This document shows positions 9,426 to 18,122 of a stretch of 64,000 bases of DNA, piece by piece. Below the pieces are notes generated by a model, which was given only the letters and a program-made list of their open reading frames with translations, was not told where the DNA came from and searched no databases. Within the stretch, counting starts at the first letter, position 1. Every line of letters begins with the position of its first letter. This stretch comes from Winogradskyella sp. MH6 (GTDB lineage Bacteria > Bacteroidota > Bacteroidia > Flavobacteriales > Flavobacteriaceae), in NCBI RefSeq assembly GCF_022810765.1, contig NZ_CP094494.1, positions 1,116,001-1,180,000 on the forward strand. The letters run 5' to 3'. Both the position numbers and the translations under genes were made by a program.

Positions 9426-10212
9426 ATCCTCGCTCCTTCTGAATATGCTCATAAGCTTCTTGTACCTGTCTAAACTTTTCTTCAGCCCCTTCTTGATGTT
9501 CTTTACCTAAATGACCTACTCTGTCTGGATGGTATTTTTTTGCCATTTTTCGGTAAGCGCTTTTAACGGCATCGTCTGAAGCTGTTTTGTCAACTTCCAG
9601 AATTTTATAAGCATTATTAGTCATGTCATAGAACATGGCTTTAATACTTTCAAAATCTTTTCTGCTAATACCTAAATAGCCAGACATGGTGTAGATTTGC
9701 TTTATTTCAACCTCAGTAACGTGGCCATCTGCTTTCGCAATTCCGAATAAAAAGTGAAGCAATTGTAAACGCGATGCATGGTCCATCATTTGTTTAATCT
9801 GAAAGCAAACTTGGCGCATCGATATATTTTGCTTAGAAATACGCTTAAACAATTCAAAAGCATGATTAGCTCTATCAGCACCATACATATTTCTAAATTG
9901 CTGACGCACAAAGTCTAGCTCTCGCTGGTCTTGTTTGCCATCCGCTTTTATAATGATTGATGCTAATATCAACAAACTAACCTCAAAATCTCCAGATTGT
10001 GTTTGTGGTCTTTGATCTTTTCGAGTTTGTTTCGGCCTTTGACGATATAGATCGCGCTGACGATTTTGACCTGTTTGTCTTTCTCCTATTAAAGGAGATC
10101 CGTTTTCAGATAAATTATCAACAAAACTACCCAAGGCCAATCCAATTATAGCTCCTATTGGTCCGCCAAAAGACCAGCCAATAGCACCTCCTATCCACTT
10201 TGCAAAACTCAT
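9418..10212 (-). CDS. TerB-DnaJ protein (DjlA-like co-chaperone)
   Basis: Probable membrane-attached co-chaperone of DnaK. The N-terminus (residues 1-33) is a glycine-rich hydrophobic stretch with GxxxG-type spacing that could insert in the membrane. A polar Arg/Gln-rich linker follows, then a TerB-like helical domain (about 75-190) and a C-terminal J domain (about 200-264) with the essential HPD in [11 protein letters not shown]. The domain order is that of DjlA. The stop lies inside the end of the convergent TonB receptor gene. Function beyond DnaK stimulation is not known from the sequence. Confidence 0.85.
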   Translation of the reverse strand: MSFAKWIGGAIGWSFGGPIGAIIGLALGSFVDNLSENGSPLIGERQTGQNRQRDLYRQRPKQTRKDQRPQTQSGDFEVSLLILASIIIKADGKQDQRELDFVRQQFRNMYGADRANHAFELFKRISKQNISMRQVCFQIKQMMDHASRLQLLHFLFGIAKADGHVTEVEIKQIYTMSGYLGISRKDFESIKAMFYDMTNNAYKILEVDKTASDDAVKSAYRKMAKKYHPDRVGHLGKEHQEGAEEKFRQVQEAYEHIQKERGFK

Positions 10213-10290
10213 ATGTTAACTATAGATTTTATGAATGAGTAAATATACTATTAGTTAGTGTATTACTTATATTAATTGTTACACATTTGG

Positions 10291-10298
10291 TATCTTTG
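10291..10298 (+). promoter_or_regulatory. -7 box of the bacilliredoxin gene
   Basis: TATCTTTG, perfect TAnnTTTG, 34 bases before the ATG. It leaves a short leader rich in A that suits Bacteroidota translation initiation. Confidence 0.6.
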
Positions 10299-10331
10299 CA
10301 CTTTAAAATTGATAATTAAAAAGAAAAAAAT

Positions 10332-10742
10332 ATGTATCCAGCAGAATTAGTAAAACCAATGCGTGAAGATTTAACAAACGTAGGTTTTGAAGAATTACAT
10401 ACTACAGAAGCTGTAGACCAAGCCATAGCAAAAGAAGGAACAACATTAGTGGTTGTTAATTCGGTTTGTGGATGTGCAGCTGCCAATGCAAGACCTGGCG
10501 CTCGTATGAGTTTAGAGAACGTAAAACGTCCAGATAATTTAGTAACGGTATTTGCAGGTGTAGATAAAGAAGCAACTAACAAGGCTAGGGAATATATGAT
10601 TCCGTTTCCTCCAAGTTCTCCAAGTATGGCTTTATTTAAAGATGGCGAATTGGTACACATGCTAGAGCGTCACCACATTGAAGGTAGACCTGCAGAACTA
10701 ATTGCAGAAAATCTTATAGATGCTTATAATGAGTATTGTTAA
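10332..10742 (+). CDS. BrxA/BrxB-family bacilliredoxin
   Basis: Small cytosolic thiol-disulfide protein of the YphP/YqiW (BrxA/BrxB, DUF1094) family, 136 residues, which in Bacillus removes bacillithiol from oxidised proteins. The family's CGC active site is visible at Cys46-Gly47-Cys48 (VCGCAAANARPG), and the conserved FPPSSPSMALF segment is present. The protein ends in an extra cysteine (NEYC). Monocistronic: it has its own -7 box and a strong terminator. The bacillithiol link is family knowledge; whether this organism makes bacillithiol cannot be seen here. Confidence 0.9.
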   Translation: MYPAELVKPMREDLTNVGFEELHTTEAVDQAIAKEGTTLVVVNSVCGCAAANARPGARMSLENVKRPDNLVTVFAGVDKEATNKAREYMIPFPPSSPSMALFKDGELVHMLERHHIEGRPAELIAENLIDAYNEYC

Positions 10743-10761
10743 GAAGAAAAAAATAATAGTT

Positions 10762-10790
10762 AAAACCACGAATTAATTCGTGGTTTTTTT
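10762..10790 (+). terminator. Rho-independent terminator after the bacilliredoxin gene
   Basis: Perfect palindrome with arms AAAACCACGAA and TTCGTGGTTTT around TTAA, followed by a run of T. It starts 20 bases after the stop codon. Confidence 0.85.
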
Positions 10791-10810
10791 GTGCTTAATA
10801 GGCATTGATA

Positions 10811-10818
10811 TACTTTTG
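10811..10818 (+). promoter_or_regulatory. -7 box of the plsC-like gene (nearly leaderless)
   Basis: TACTTTTG matches TAnnTTTG and ends only four bases before the ATG at 10823. Transcription would then start at or next to the ATG. This also rules out the TTG at 10805 as the start codon. Confidence 0.5.
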
Positions 10819-10822
10819 TAGT

Positions 10823-11560
10823 ATGCAAAAGCTATTAGCCTACCCTCTTACCGTTTTATACTTTATTTGCTTTGGATTAACCTTAGTAATATTTCACCCT
10901 ATACAATGGTTTTGTAAAAATGTATTCGGATACCAAGCACACAAAATCAGTGTAGATTGGTTACAATTTTTTATAATGCGCAGCCTAAATGTGTTGGGCA
11001 CTACGTTTTCTTTTACCAATCCCTACAAAATTGAAAAAGGTGTCCCTCTAATTATTGTTACCAACCACCAAAGCATGTACGACATACCTCCTTTAATTTG
11101 GTACTTGCGCAAACATCATGTAAAATTTATCAGTAAAAAAGAGTTAGGCAAAGGTATACCAAGTGTTTCTTATAATTTACGCCATGGTGGCTCTGTGCTT
11201 ATAGATAGAAAAGATGCCTTAGGTTCTATTAAAGCTATTGAAAATTTTGCAAAACGAATTGAAAACAACAAATGGGCAGCTGTTATTTTTCCTGAAGGTA
11301 CACGAAGTAGAGACGGAAAACCAAAACCATTTAAAACTAAAGGTTTGCTTACCATGATAAAGCATGCGCCAAATGCTTTAATTGTTCCTATTACCATTAA
11401 TAATTCATGGAAAACACTTAAGTATGGTAAATTCCCTATGGGTTTAGGCGCTCGTATTTCTTTTTTAGTTCACAAACCTATTCAAGCAAATCATTATGAA
11501 GATAAGCTTGAGCTAATCAGTATCGTTGAAGCCCAGGTTAAAAGCAGCATCGAACAATGA
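10823..11560 (+). CDS. 1-acyl-sn-glycerol-3-phosphate acyltransferase family protein
   Basis: Membrane-bound acyltransferase that adds a fatty acyl chain to lysophosphatidate in phospholipid synthesis (PlsC family). It has an N-terminal hydrophobic helix (LAYPLTVLYFICFGLTLVIF), the catalytic NHxxxxD motif (NHQSMYD) and the substrate motif FPEGTRSRDGKPKPF. Length 245 residues is normal. The start is placed at ATG 10823 because an upstream in-frame TTG (10805) lies before the apparent promoter. The stop overlaps the next gene's start as ATGA, so the two are translationally coupled. It could act on another acyl acceptor; PlsC activity is family-based. Confidence 0.88.
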   Translation: MQKLLAYPLTVLYFICFGLTLVIFHPIQWFCKNVFGYQAHKISVDWLQFFIMRSLNVLGTTFSFTNPYKIEKGVPLIIVTNHQSMYDIPPLIWYLRKHHVKFISKKELGKGIPSVSYNLRHGGSVLIDRKDALGSIKAIENFAKRIENNKWAAVIFPEGTRSRDGKPKPFKTKGLLTMIKHAPNALIVPITINNSWKTLKYGKFPMGLGARISFLVHKPIQANHYEDKLELISIVEAQVKSSIEQ

Positions 11561-12213
11561 CAAATCTTGGGCTAATAGAATCTACAAAAGCATTTGTAAA
11601 AGCATCGTTAGAAGATGCTGAAGGTGGACACGATTGGTTTCATACTTTGCGAGTTTACAACAATGCCAAGCTCATTTCAAAAAACGAAAATGTAGATCTT
11701 TTAGTCGTTGAATTGGCTACTTTACTCCATGATATTGCTGATCCAAAATTTCATGATGGTGATGAAACTATTGGCCCCAAAAAGGCTTCAGAGTTTCTAT
11801 TAAAACAAAATGTAGATAGTACTGTTATTGAACATGTAACCCAAATTATAGAGAATATGTCTTTTAAAAATTCTTTTGATTTGGAAACTTCTTTTAACTC
11901 CCGAGAAATGGAAGTTGTACAAGATGCTGATAGATTAGATGCTATTGGAGCCATAGGAATTGCCAGATGCTTTAACTACGGAGGGTTTAAGAACAGAGCT
12001 TTGTACAATCCTGATATAGCGCCAAATCTTAATATGACCAAAGCAGAATATAAAGCTGCTAAAGCACCAACTATAAATCACTTCTACGAAAAGTTGCTGT
12101 TGCTCAAAGACCAAATGAATACCAAAACTGGGAGGCGAATCGCCTCTGATAGACATAAGTTTATGGAAGATTACCTAAAGCAGTTTTATGCTGAGTGGAA
12201 TGGAGAACAGTAA
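11557..12213 (+). CDS. HD-domain phosphohydrolase (YpgQ/YedJ-like)
   Basis: Metal-dependent phosphohydrolase of the HD superfamily, 218 residues. The metal ligands are visible: His in GGHDWFH (near residue 25), the HD pair in LLHDIAD (near 58) and the distal Asp in VQDADRLDAIG. The layout matches YpgQ/YedJ-type proteins, for which nucleotide pyrophosphohydrolase activity has been reported for some members; the substrate here is unknown. It overlaps the acyltransferase gene by four bases (ATGA) and so shares its mRNA. Confidence 0.82.
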   Translation: MTNLGLIESTKAFVKASLEDAEGGHDWFHTLRVYNNAKLISKNENVDLLVVELATLLHDIADPKFHDGDETIGPKKASEFLLKQNVDSTVIEHVTQIIENMSFKNSFDLETSFNSREMEVVQDADRLDAIGAIGIARCFNYGGFKNRALYNPDIAPNLNMTKAEYKAAKAPTINHFYEKLLLLKDQMNTKTGRRIASDRHKFMEDYLKQFYAEWNGEQ

Positions 12214-12224
12214 AGCCTAAAACT

Positions 12225-13097
12225 TTATTGCACCATTAATTTAACCTCACTTCTATATTTTGAAGCACTTTTGCCTGTAATTTCCTTAAATAACTTATTA
12301 AAGTGAGAAAAGTTATTAAAACCACATTCAAAACTTATATCTGCGATACTCATTTGGCTTTCTGTAAGTAATTTTGTAGCATGCACTACTCGGTATTCGT
12401 TTACCAATTTTGTAAAGGTCTTTCCTGTTACTTTTTTAAAGTATCTACAAAATGCAGGAACCGTCATACTTACTTTATCTGCAATTTCATCTAAACTTAT
12501 GTGCTCTTTAAAGTTTTCGTTTACATGTTTAAAAATGGTGTCGATTTTAGCACTGTCTTGTGGTTCTGCTTCAAAGGTATAACCATCGGCATTTAAAATA
12601 GTGTAATCTTCAGCTTTGGCTAAACTGTGTAATATTTCTAGCAAGAGTAGAATTTTTTTAAAGCCTTCTTTTTCAGACAACCTTTCTATTTTCTTTCCTA
12701 ACTTTTGTTTGGTTGGTATACCAAAAAGAATTCCGCTTTTAGCACGTTCAAATAGATTATTTATTTTTTCCATCTCTGGAATACTAAAGAAATGCTCTCC
12801 TAAAAACTCTGGCTTAAACTGTACAATGGTTTCGGTTCCATTTATTGTAAGCCTATCTGTAAAACCATTGTGTGGTAAATTAGAACCCAATAATAAAAGT
12901 TGGCTGTTGTTAAAGTAAGACAAATGATTACCTATATGTCGCTTTCCTTTTCCTTTATTGACGTAAACCAATTCAATTTCTGGGTGAAAATGCCAAAATG
13001 GTTTTTTCTCACCTATATATGCTCCATGTTTTACAACTCGCATAGAGCTCCCAAATTCTGGGCTTATTTTTTCTAGAATAGGTTTTCTTGTGTTCAC
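12225..13097 (-). CDS. AraC-family regulator with N-terminal cupin domain
   Basis: Cytosolic transcription regulator of 290 residues. The N-terminal half (about 30-110) is a cupin sensor (FWHFHPEIELVYVNKGKGKRH, location only), and the C-terminus (about 190-285) has the double helix-turn-helix of AraC proteins, with ISLDEIADKVSMTVPAFCRY and ISFECGFNNFSHFNKLFKE as the two recognition helices. Such cupin-AraC proteins usually sense small carbon compounds. It is divergent from a small secreted protein gene, with which it may share control, and convergent with the HD gene. Confidence 0.88.
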   Translation of the reverse strand: MNTRKPILEKISPEFGSSMRVVKHGAYIGEKKPFWHFHPEIELVYVNKGKGKRHIGNHLSYFNNSQLLLLGSNLPHNGFTDRLTINGTETIVQFKPEFLGEHFFSIPEMEKINNLFERAKSGILFGIPTKQKLGKKIERLSEKEGFKKILLLLEILHSLAKAEDYTILNADGYTFEAEPQDSAKIDTIFKHVNENFKEHISLDEIADKVSMTVPAFCRYFKKVTGKTFTKLVNEYRVVHATKLLTESQMSIADISFECGFNNFSHFNKLFKEITGKSASKYRSEVKLMVQ

Positions 13098-13113
13098 TTC
13101 TAAATTTTTAATG

Positions 13114-13121
13114 CAAAGTTA
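13114..13121 (-). promoter_or_regulatory. -7 box of the cupin-AraC regulator
   Basis: Minus-strand TAACTTTG matches TAnnTTTG, 16 bases before the ATG. A TTG lies 15 bases further upstream (13137-13139), somewhat closer than the usual -33 distance. Confidence 0.5.
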
Positions 13122-13262
13122 CAGCATAATAAAAGTCAAATGTATATATAATTATCATTATTCTATACTATTTTAACCCGATATATCTATTAACACCTAT
13201 TTAAGGTTAATTAAGCACACAAATATGCCAAAATCCTTGTTTTTAACTCCCAACTAGCACTA

Positions 13263-13270
13263 TACATTTG
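13263..13270 (+). promoter_or_regulatory. -7 box of the secreted-protein gene
   Basis: TACATTTG matches TAnnTTTG, 37 bases before the ATG, with a -33 TTG at 13237-13239 (spacing 23). This is one of the more complete promoters in the window. Confidence 0.6.
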
Positions 13271-13307
13271 TAGTGTTAATTCAGTTTAACCTTAAAAAAG
13301 GAAAAAG

Positions 13308-13865
13308 ATGAAAACACTAATTAAAAGTATTTTGGTAGTAGCAGTAATGTTGGGAACATATACAAGCTACGCGAGTGAGACATTAAAGGAATTACCAACA
13401 TTTAAATTTGTAAATGAAGGGCACAATCTTTCTGTGACGGATACTTCGGGAGAAGTTATTTTTAGTGGTCGTATTAAACATAATGGAAATCTAGTTAGGC
13501 TTTTTGATTTTAGTCAACTAAATAATGGAATATATACCGTTGAGATCACTAAAGATTTTGAAATTGAAGTTGTTGACTTGGAAGTGAATAACAAAGAGGT
13601 TAAAATACTAACCGAGACACAAAGCAAAATTTACAAACCTGTAATAAGACCTGAAGAAGGATTACTTATCATTTCAAAGATTGGTTTAGACACTAATGAA
13701 ATGAAAGTTGAGCTTTACTTTGAAAATGAATTGATTCATACTGAAAATGTTGAAGGAAAAGATGTCTTAAACAGAGTTTATAAATTAGATAAAACTGTTA
13801 CAGGAGAGTATACAGCAGTCATTAAATCTAATGGCAGAGTATACTCCAAGAATTTTAGGATATAA
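13308..13865 (+). CDS. Secreted beta-rich protein, function unknown
   Basis: I do not recognise a named family. The protein has 185 residues. The first 22 or so form a signal peptide ending in TSYAS, so it is exported. The rest reads as two beta-sandwich-like halves, each ending in a G-x-Y-x-V turn (NGIYTVEI near residue 83 and GEYTAVIKSNGRVYSKNFRI at the C-terminus). That pattern resembles the beta-strands of T9SS sorting tails but lacks the usual large cargo. It has its own promoter and terminator and is divergent from a cupin-AraC regulator. Confidence 0.75.
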   Translation: MKTLIKSILVVAVMLGTYTSYASETLKELPTFKFVNEGHNLSVTDTSGEVIFSGRIKHNGNLVRLFDFSQLNNGIYTVEITKDFEIEVVDLEVNNKEVKILTETQSKIYKPVIRPEEGLLIISKIGLDTNEMKVELYFENELIHTENVEGKDVLNRVYKLDKTVTGEYTAVIKSNGRVYSKNFRI

Positions 13866-13903
13866 ATTTTGATTGTTTATATATTAGTTATTTTTTTACT
13901 TCG

Positions 13904-13931
13904 AAGGTGGGCTTTATGCCCACTTTTGTTT
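13904..13931 (+). terminator. Rho-independent terminator after the secreted-protein gene
   Basis: Hairpin with arms GTGGGC and GCCCAC around TTTAT, extended by weaker A-T pairs, then TTTTGTTTTT. It lies between two convergent genes and favours the plus strand. Confidence 0.75.
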
Positions 13932-15005
13932 TTAGAACAACTTTAGTTGACCATCTTTATACTGCTCATGTAAAGCTATATTAAGCTTAGGCATAGATTT
14001 GTCTTTGAAGTATTTTAATCTTGCCAATGCAATTAGATCGTTAATCTGTTTTGCTATTTGTCCTTCTCCTCTCATTCTTACTCCGTATCTACTCTCGTTT
14101 AATGTTCCTCCATGGCAATTTTCAATTTGGTGCAAAACCTTATCTGCTCTGTCTGGCATAGTTTTACAAATCCAATCTGTAAAAATTTCACCTATGGCTC
14201 CGTTTAATCTCACAACAGTATGTGCTATACTTAGCGCACCAGCTTCTGAAACTGCTTTTGCCATTGGTAAAATTTCATGACTATTGATAGAAGGTATTAT
14301 TGGTGCCAACATTACATTTACCGGAATACCATTATCACTAAGTTCTTTTACAGTTTGAAGCCTTCTTTTTATGGTTGCTGTACGTGGTTCTAAAATGCGT
14401 CTCGTCTCTTCAGACAATGATGTTATTGAAATATTTACTGAAATTAAGTTGTCTTTTGCTAACGCTTTTAAAAGTTCAATATCTCTTAAGATTAACGCAT
14501 TTTTTGTAATTATTGCTACAGGATGTTTGTACTTTAAAAACACCTCTAAGCACTGCTTTGTTAATTGAAACTTCTTTTCTGCTGGCTGATAACAATCTGT
14601 ATTACCAGACATTACTATGGTATGCGCTTTCCAACTTTTCTTCTTTAGGAGATCTTCTAAGAGTTTTGGCGCGTCTTTTTTTACTAAAATTTTACGTTCA
14701 AAATCTAAACCTGCACTAAATCCCCAAAATTCATGACTATTACGAGCATAGCAATAAATACATCCATGCTCACAACCTTGGTACATGTTCATGGAATAGG
14801 CCATACCAACATCTGGACTCGTAACTTTATTGACTATAGTCTTTGGAAATACATTAAGATACTGCGTTTTATTTTTGTCTGCTATCTCACCTTCTTTATG
14901 GCAAAACTCTAAGAAATCATCACGCATTTCGTGAGACAACTCAAAAAAACGGTTATGAATATTGCGTTGGGCACCTCGTCCCTTAATGATAGATTTAGAG
15001 CTCAT
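13932..15005 (-). CDS. PA0069-family radical SAM protein
   Basis: Radical S-adenosylmethionine enzyme of 357 residues. The [4Fe-4S]-binding CxxxCxxC is visible as CEHGCIYCYAR near residue 82, followed by a TIM-barrel-like radical SAM core (KKDAPKLLEDLL, SGNTDCYQPAEKK, VNISITSLSEETRRILEPR). The short N-terminal GRGAQRNIHNRF and the NVFPKTIVNKVTSPDVGMAYSMN region are typical of the PA0069/Rv2578c family, which is distantly related to spore photoproduct lyase. The reaction is unknown. It stands alone between convergent and co-directional genes with no clear operon. Confidence 0.88.
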   Translation of the reverse strand: MSSKSIIKGRGAQRNIHNRFFELSHEMRDDFLEFCHKEGEIADKNKTQYLNVFPKTIVNKVTSPDVGMAYSMNMYQGCEHGCIYCYARNSHEFWGFSAGLDFERKILVKKDAPKLLEDLLKKKSWKAHTIVMSGNTDCYQPAEKKFQLTKQCLEVFLKYKHPVAIITKNALILRDIELLKALAKDNLISVNISITSLSEETRRILEPRTATIKRRLQTVKELSDNGIPVNVMLAPIIPSINSHEILPMAKAVSEAGALSIAHTVVRLNGAIGEIFTDWICKTMPDRADKVLHQIENCHGGTLNESRYGVRMRGEGQIAKQINDLIALARLKYFKDKSMPKLNIALHEQYKDGQLKLF

Positions 15006-15167
15006 AATAGATAATTAAAATGTAAAACTTAAAAAAGCAGGACATTAAAATTATCTATTTATCGCTCTTAATGGTGTTGAAAAGTGATTTGGTTATTCAC
15101 AAATTTTGTAGGAAGAATGGTGTTGGATTCTAAAAACTAATAAAACACAATTCATTAAGAATCATGA

Positions 15168-15950
15168 TTACTTCCCAGGAAAATCAGCTTTACGCTTTTC
15201 TAAAAATGCTGTTGTCCCTTCGGTAAAATCATCAGTGCCAAAGCACTTACCGAATTGTTTAATTTCTACTTTATAACCATTCTTACCATCTTCGTAATTA
15301 GCGTTGATTGCCTTTATGGCTTTTCCTATAGCTACAGAAGAGTTTTTCATTATTTTACTAGCTATACTTTCGCAAAACTCTAATAAGCCTTCTTGCTCTA
15401 CAACATGATTAACTAATCCGTAACTCAATGCTTGGTTAGCATCTATCATCCCAGCAGTCATAATCATTTCCATAGCTCTACCTTTACCCACTAATTGTGG
15501 CAATCGCTGTGTACCTCCATAACCTGGAATTACACCTAACGAGGTTTCTGGCAAGCCCATTCTGGCATTTGTACTAGCCACTCTAAAGTGACAAGCCATG
15601 GCTAATTCTAAACCTCCTCCAAGAGCAAAACCGTTTACAGCAGCAATAACAGGAGTACTTAAATTTTCAACAAAATCGAATAATAATTTTTGACCTTGAG
15701 CAGCTAACTTTCCGCCTTCTTCTACATTAAAATCTGCAAACTCACTAATATCAGCACCAGCTACAAAGGCTTTTTCACCGCTTCCTGTAACAATAATCAC
15801 CTTGGTGCCTGAATCCTTATTCGCTTCATCAAAAGCATCATGAAGTTCTTGTATTGTTTCCTTGTTTAAAGCATTTAGTTTTTTTGGTCGGTTAATGGTA
15901 ATCGTTGTAATTCCGTTTTGGTGGTCTGATAATATGTTGTTGTAAGACAT
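15168..15950 (-). CDS. Enoyl-CoA hydratase/isomerase (crotonase) family protein
   Basis: Hydrates 2-enoyl-CoA to 3-hydroxyacyl-CoA in fatty acid or butyrate-type metabolism. At 260 residues it is a standard crotonase. The oxyanion-hole region (AFVAGADISEFADF), and both catalytic glutamates are in place: one in GGGLELAMAC and one in LPETSLGVIPGYGGTQRLPQ. The presence of both favours hydratase activity. No other beta-oxidation gene is next to it; the closest related function in the window is the CoA-transferase pair at 57-59 kb. Confidence 0.9.
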   Translation of the reverse strand: MSYNNILSDHQNGITTITINRPKKLNALNKETIQELHDAFDEANKDSGTKVIIVTGSGEKAFVAGADISEFADFNVEEGGKLAAQGQKLLFDFVENLSTPVIAAVNGFALGGGLELAMACHFRVASTNARMGLPETSLGVIPGYGGTQRLPQLVGKGRAMEMIMTAGMIDANQALSYGLVNHVVEQEGLLEFCESIASKIMKNSSVAIGKAIKAINANYEDGKNGYKVEIKQFGKCFGTDDFTEGTTAFLEKRKADFPGK

Positions 15951-15962
15951 AATTTTTATTGA

Positions 15963-16003
15963 TTTAATCTATAAAATCCTGAAAAAAGCTCAGGATGACA
16001 AAG
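15963..16003. repeat. REP-like palindromic intergenic repeat, copy 1
   Basis: Hairpin ATCCTGA - 7 bases - TCAGGAT followed by GACA. The same pattern (TCCT, loop, AGGA, TGACA) recurs at 32452-32475 and in degraded form at 18068-18116. It fits the short palindromic repeats common in flavobacterial intergenic regions. Confidence 0.5.
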
Positions 16004-17458
16004 TCATTCTTTAGGAAAAGTTACTGTAAATATAGTTCCTTCTCCTTCTTGTGAGGTAAAGGTAATACTTCCTTTAAAGGTTTCCACAATATTTTTTACC
16101 ATTGCCAGTCCTAAGCCCATACCACTTGACTTTGTGGTAAATTTTGGCTCGAATATTTTCGACTTAGTCTCCTCTGCAATTCCGTTTCCGTTATCTTCTA
16201 TAGTAATTTTAACTTCATCTCCTTTAGAAAACACTTTAACTTTTATACTTGGGTTTTCTTTAGTTTCTGGTATAGCTTGTATTGAGTTTTTTACCAAATT
16301 GGTTACCACCCTTATAAGTTGTGTACGATCAAACTTGGCGATAATTTCTTCGGTTTCAGCTTCAAAAGAAATGTAGTCTTCATTAAAAATATCTAACGCT
16401 AGTTTTACAATATTTACAACATTAAGATTTTCAGACTTTTGAGCAGGCATCTTAGCAAAGTTTGAAAAAGCTGATGCTATAGAACTCATTGTGTCTATTT
16501 GCTGTATTAGTGTATTGCTGAATTCATCTACTTTTTGATGAATATTATCGTCATTAGGATCAAATTTACGCTGAAAACTCTGCACACTCAACCGCATAGG
16601 TGTTAACGGGTTTTTAATCTCGTGTGCTACTTGTTTTGCCATTTCTCTCCAAGCTTGTTCACGTTCGCTAGTTGCCAGTTTTACAGCACTGGCTTCTAGC
16701 TCATCTATCATACTGTTATATGAGTTAACGAGGGTTTCTATTTCTTCGCTTGTAGAGTCTACTTGGATTTTTTTGTTGCGCTTTTCAAGCCTAGTCTCGT
16801 TCATTTTGTCACTAATGGTCTTGAGTGATTTTGTTATATAAGTTGAAATAAAATATGCAAACACAATGGCCACCAAAATCATGGCAAAGTAGGCATAACC
16901 CAAGCGCATTAAAAACTCATTAAGTTCCCTGTTAAGAAAATCATCATTTTCTAAATAGGGTAAATTTAGTATGGCTAAATTTTTAAACTTGCCATCGGTA
17001 ATGTATGAGTATGAAGATTGAAACGTTTGTCCGTTCTCTTCTTGCTTAATAACATATCGATGCTCAGCAGTATTTGATAAGGTATTGAGAACTTCTGCAC
17101 CAAGGCATCTATCTGACGAGTCTCTTAATATGGTACGTTTAGAGCTTTTTAAAAGTTCTCCTTCTAAATCGTATAAGTTAATTTGCAGATTATGAACAGC
17201 GTCTATATCAAAGATTGCATCTTTAAATATTAAAGGAATATTTTCTGTAGTTACAGGATACGTGGTTTCTTGTATAGTAAACTCTATACTTTTTCTAATA
17301 GCTTTTTCCTTTCGCTCTAAACGCTCTCTGTGATAATCCTTTGCCTCTTCGTTATATTGATAAATCGTTACTGCTGCAATTAATACCGAAGCTAATAATA
17401 CCAAAAGTATCATTGCAATGAATATTCGAGACCGTAAGGATAGTTTTTTAATTTTCAT
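16004..17458 (-). CDS. Membrane sensor histidine kinase (NtrY-like)
   Basis: Two-component sensor kinase of 484 residues. A first membrane helix (about 12-32), a periplasmic sensor region (about 33-185) with no family I recognise, and a second helix (about 188-210) precede a HAMP linker. The H-box is MAKQVAHEIKNPLTPMRLSV, whose NPLTP form is typical of NtrY-type kinases. N box (VVTNLVKNSIQAIPE), G1 (EDNGNGIAEE) and G2 (SSGMGLGLAMVK) are intact, so it should be active. No response regulator is adjacent, so its partner is encoded elsewhere. Confidence 0.9.
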   Translation of the reverse strand: MKIKKLSLRSRIFIAMILLVLLASVLIAAVTIYQYNEEAKDYHRERLERKEKAIRKSIEFTIQETTYPVTTENIPLIFKDAIFDIDAVHNLQINLYDLEGELLKSSKRTILRDSSDRCLGAEVLNTLSNTAEHRYVIKQEENGQTFQSSYSYITDGKFKNLAILNLPYLENDDFLNRELNEFLMRLGYAYFAMILVAIVFAYFISTYITKSLKTISDKMNETRLEKRNKKIQVDSTSEEIETLVNSYNSMIDELEASAVKLATSEREQAWREMAKQVAHEIKNPLTPMRLSVQSFQRKFDPNDDNIHQKVDEFSNTLIQQIDTMSSIASAFSNFAKMPAQKSENLNVVNIVKLALDIFNEDYISFEAETEEIIAKFDRTQLIRVVTNLVKNSIQAIPETKENPSIKVKVFSKGDEVKITIEDNGNGIAEETKSKIFEPKFTTKSSGMGLGLAMVKNIVETFKGSITFTSQEGEGTIFTVTFPKE

Positions 17459-17498
17459 CAGCTTATTAATGGACTAAATATAGCAATAATCAAGCCAA

Positions 17499-18047
17499 TT
17501 AGGCATCTGGGTTTTTCTCGCGTATACGTTTATATAGTTTAAATCCTAACATTATAAGTATCCCAAGAACTACGATACCAACAACACCAAAAATCCAGTT
17601 AATTGTACTTTTTAAAATGACTAAAAAGACTACTGCAAAAAGGATGAAGGTTGCGCCTTCGTTCCAAATTCTCATAAAGTTTGAAGTTACTTTTACTTCA
17701 TCATTTTGTAGTTGTTTGTAGTAGATATGCGTTTTGTAGTGGTATATGAAAAGTAATACTACAAAAGTTAGTTTTACATGCATCCAACCTTGCTGAAACC
17801 AACTCGGCATTAAAATCATTAACCAAATCGCAAACAGTGTTGCCAAAATTGCCGAAGGCCAAGTGATGATAAACCACAAACGTTTCGCCATAAGCTTTAG
17901 CTGCTTTCCTAGAATTTCCTTTTCTGGTGAAGGTTTATGAAAGGCTTCTATTTGATATACAAACAATCTTGGAATGTAAAACAAGCCTGCAAACCAAGTG
18001 ATAACAAAAATGAGATGTAGTGATTTTATGTAATTATAGTATTCCAT
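17499..18047 (-). CDS. hemJ: Protoporphyrinogen oxidase HemJ (UPF0093/CopD-like)
   Basis: Inner-membrane protein of 182 residues with four to five helices. It matches the HemJ family, which oxidises protoporphyrinogen IX to protoporphyrin IX in haem synthesis. The family-defining start is visible: KSLHLIFVITWFAGLFYIPR, with the conserved His11. The conserved KRLWFIITWPS and GWMHVKLTFV segments are also present. CopD/UPF0093 proteins share the fold, but the haem genes nearby (hemH 4.5 kb away, hemA to hemB 11-22 kb away) support the HemJ call. No other protoporphyrinogen oxidase is seen in the window. Confidence 0.85.
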   Translation of the reverse strand: MEYYNYIKSLHLIFVITWFAGLFYIPRLFVYQIEAFHKPSPEKEILGKQLKLMAKRLWFIITWPSAILATLFAIWLMILMPSWFQQGWMHVKLTFVVLLFIYHYKTHIYYKQLQNDEVKVTSNFMRIWNEGATFILFAVVFLVILKSTINWIFGVVGIVVLGILIMLGFKLYKRIREKNPDA

Positions 18048-18067
18048 TTATATAGGTTAGATTCTCC

Positions 18068-18116
18068 TTAAACTTTCTTGTTATTTAGATGATGAAACAA
18101 ATTCAGCATGACAAAT
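18068..18116. repeat. REP-like intergenic repeat, degraded copy
   Basis: AGATTCTCC near 18069 and AAATTCAGCATGACAAA near 18100 resemble the outer ends of the palindromic repeat at 15963, but the central hairpin is lost. Weak support. Confidence 0.3.
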
Positions 18117-18122
18117 TTAGAC

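Noticed and set aside
10805..10822. TTG start for the plsC-like protein
   Set aside because: It lies upstream of, or in, the apparent -7 box, so it would not be on the mRNA. The ATG at 10823 gives the normal N-terminus.
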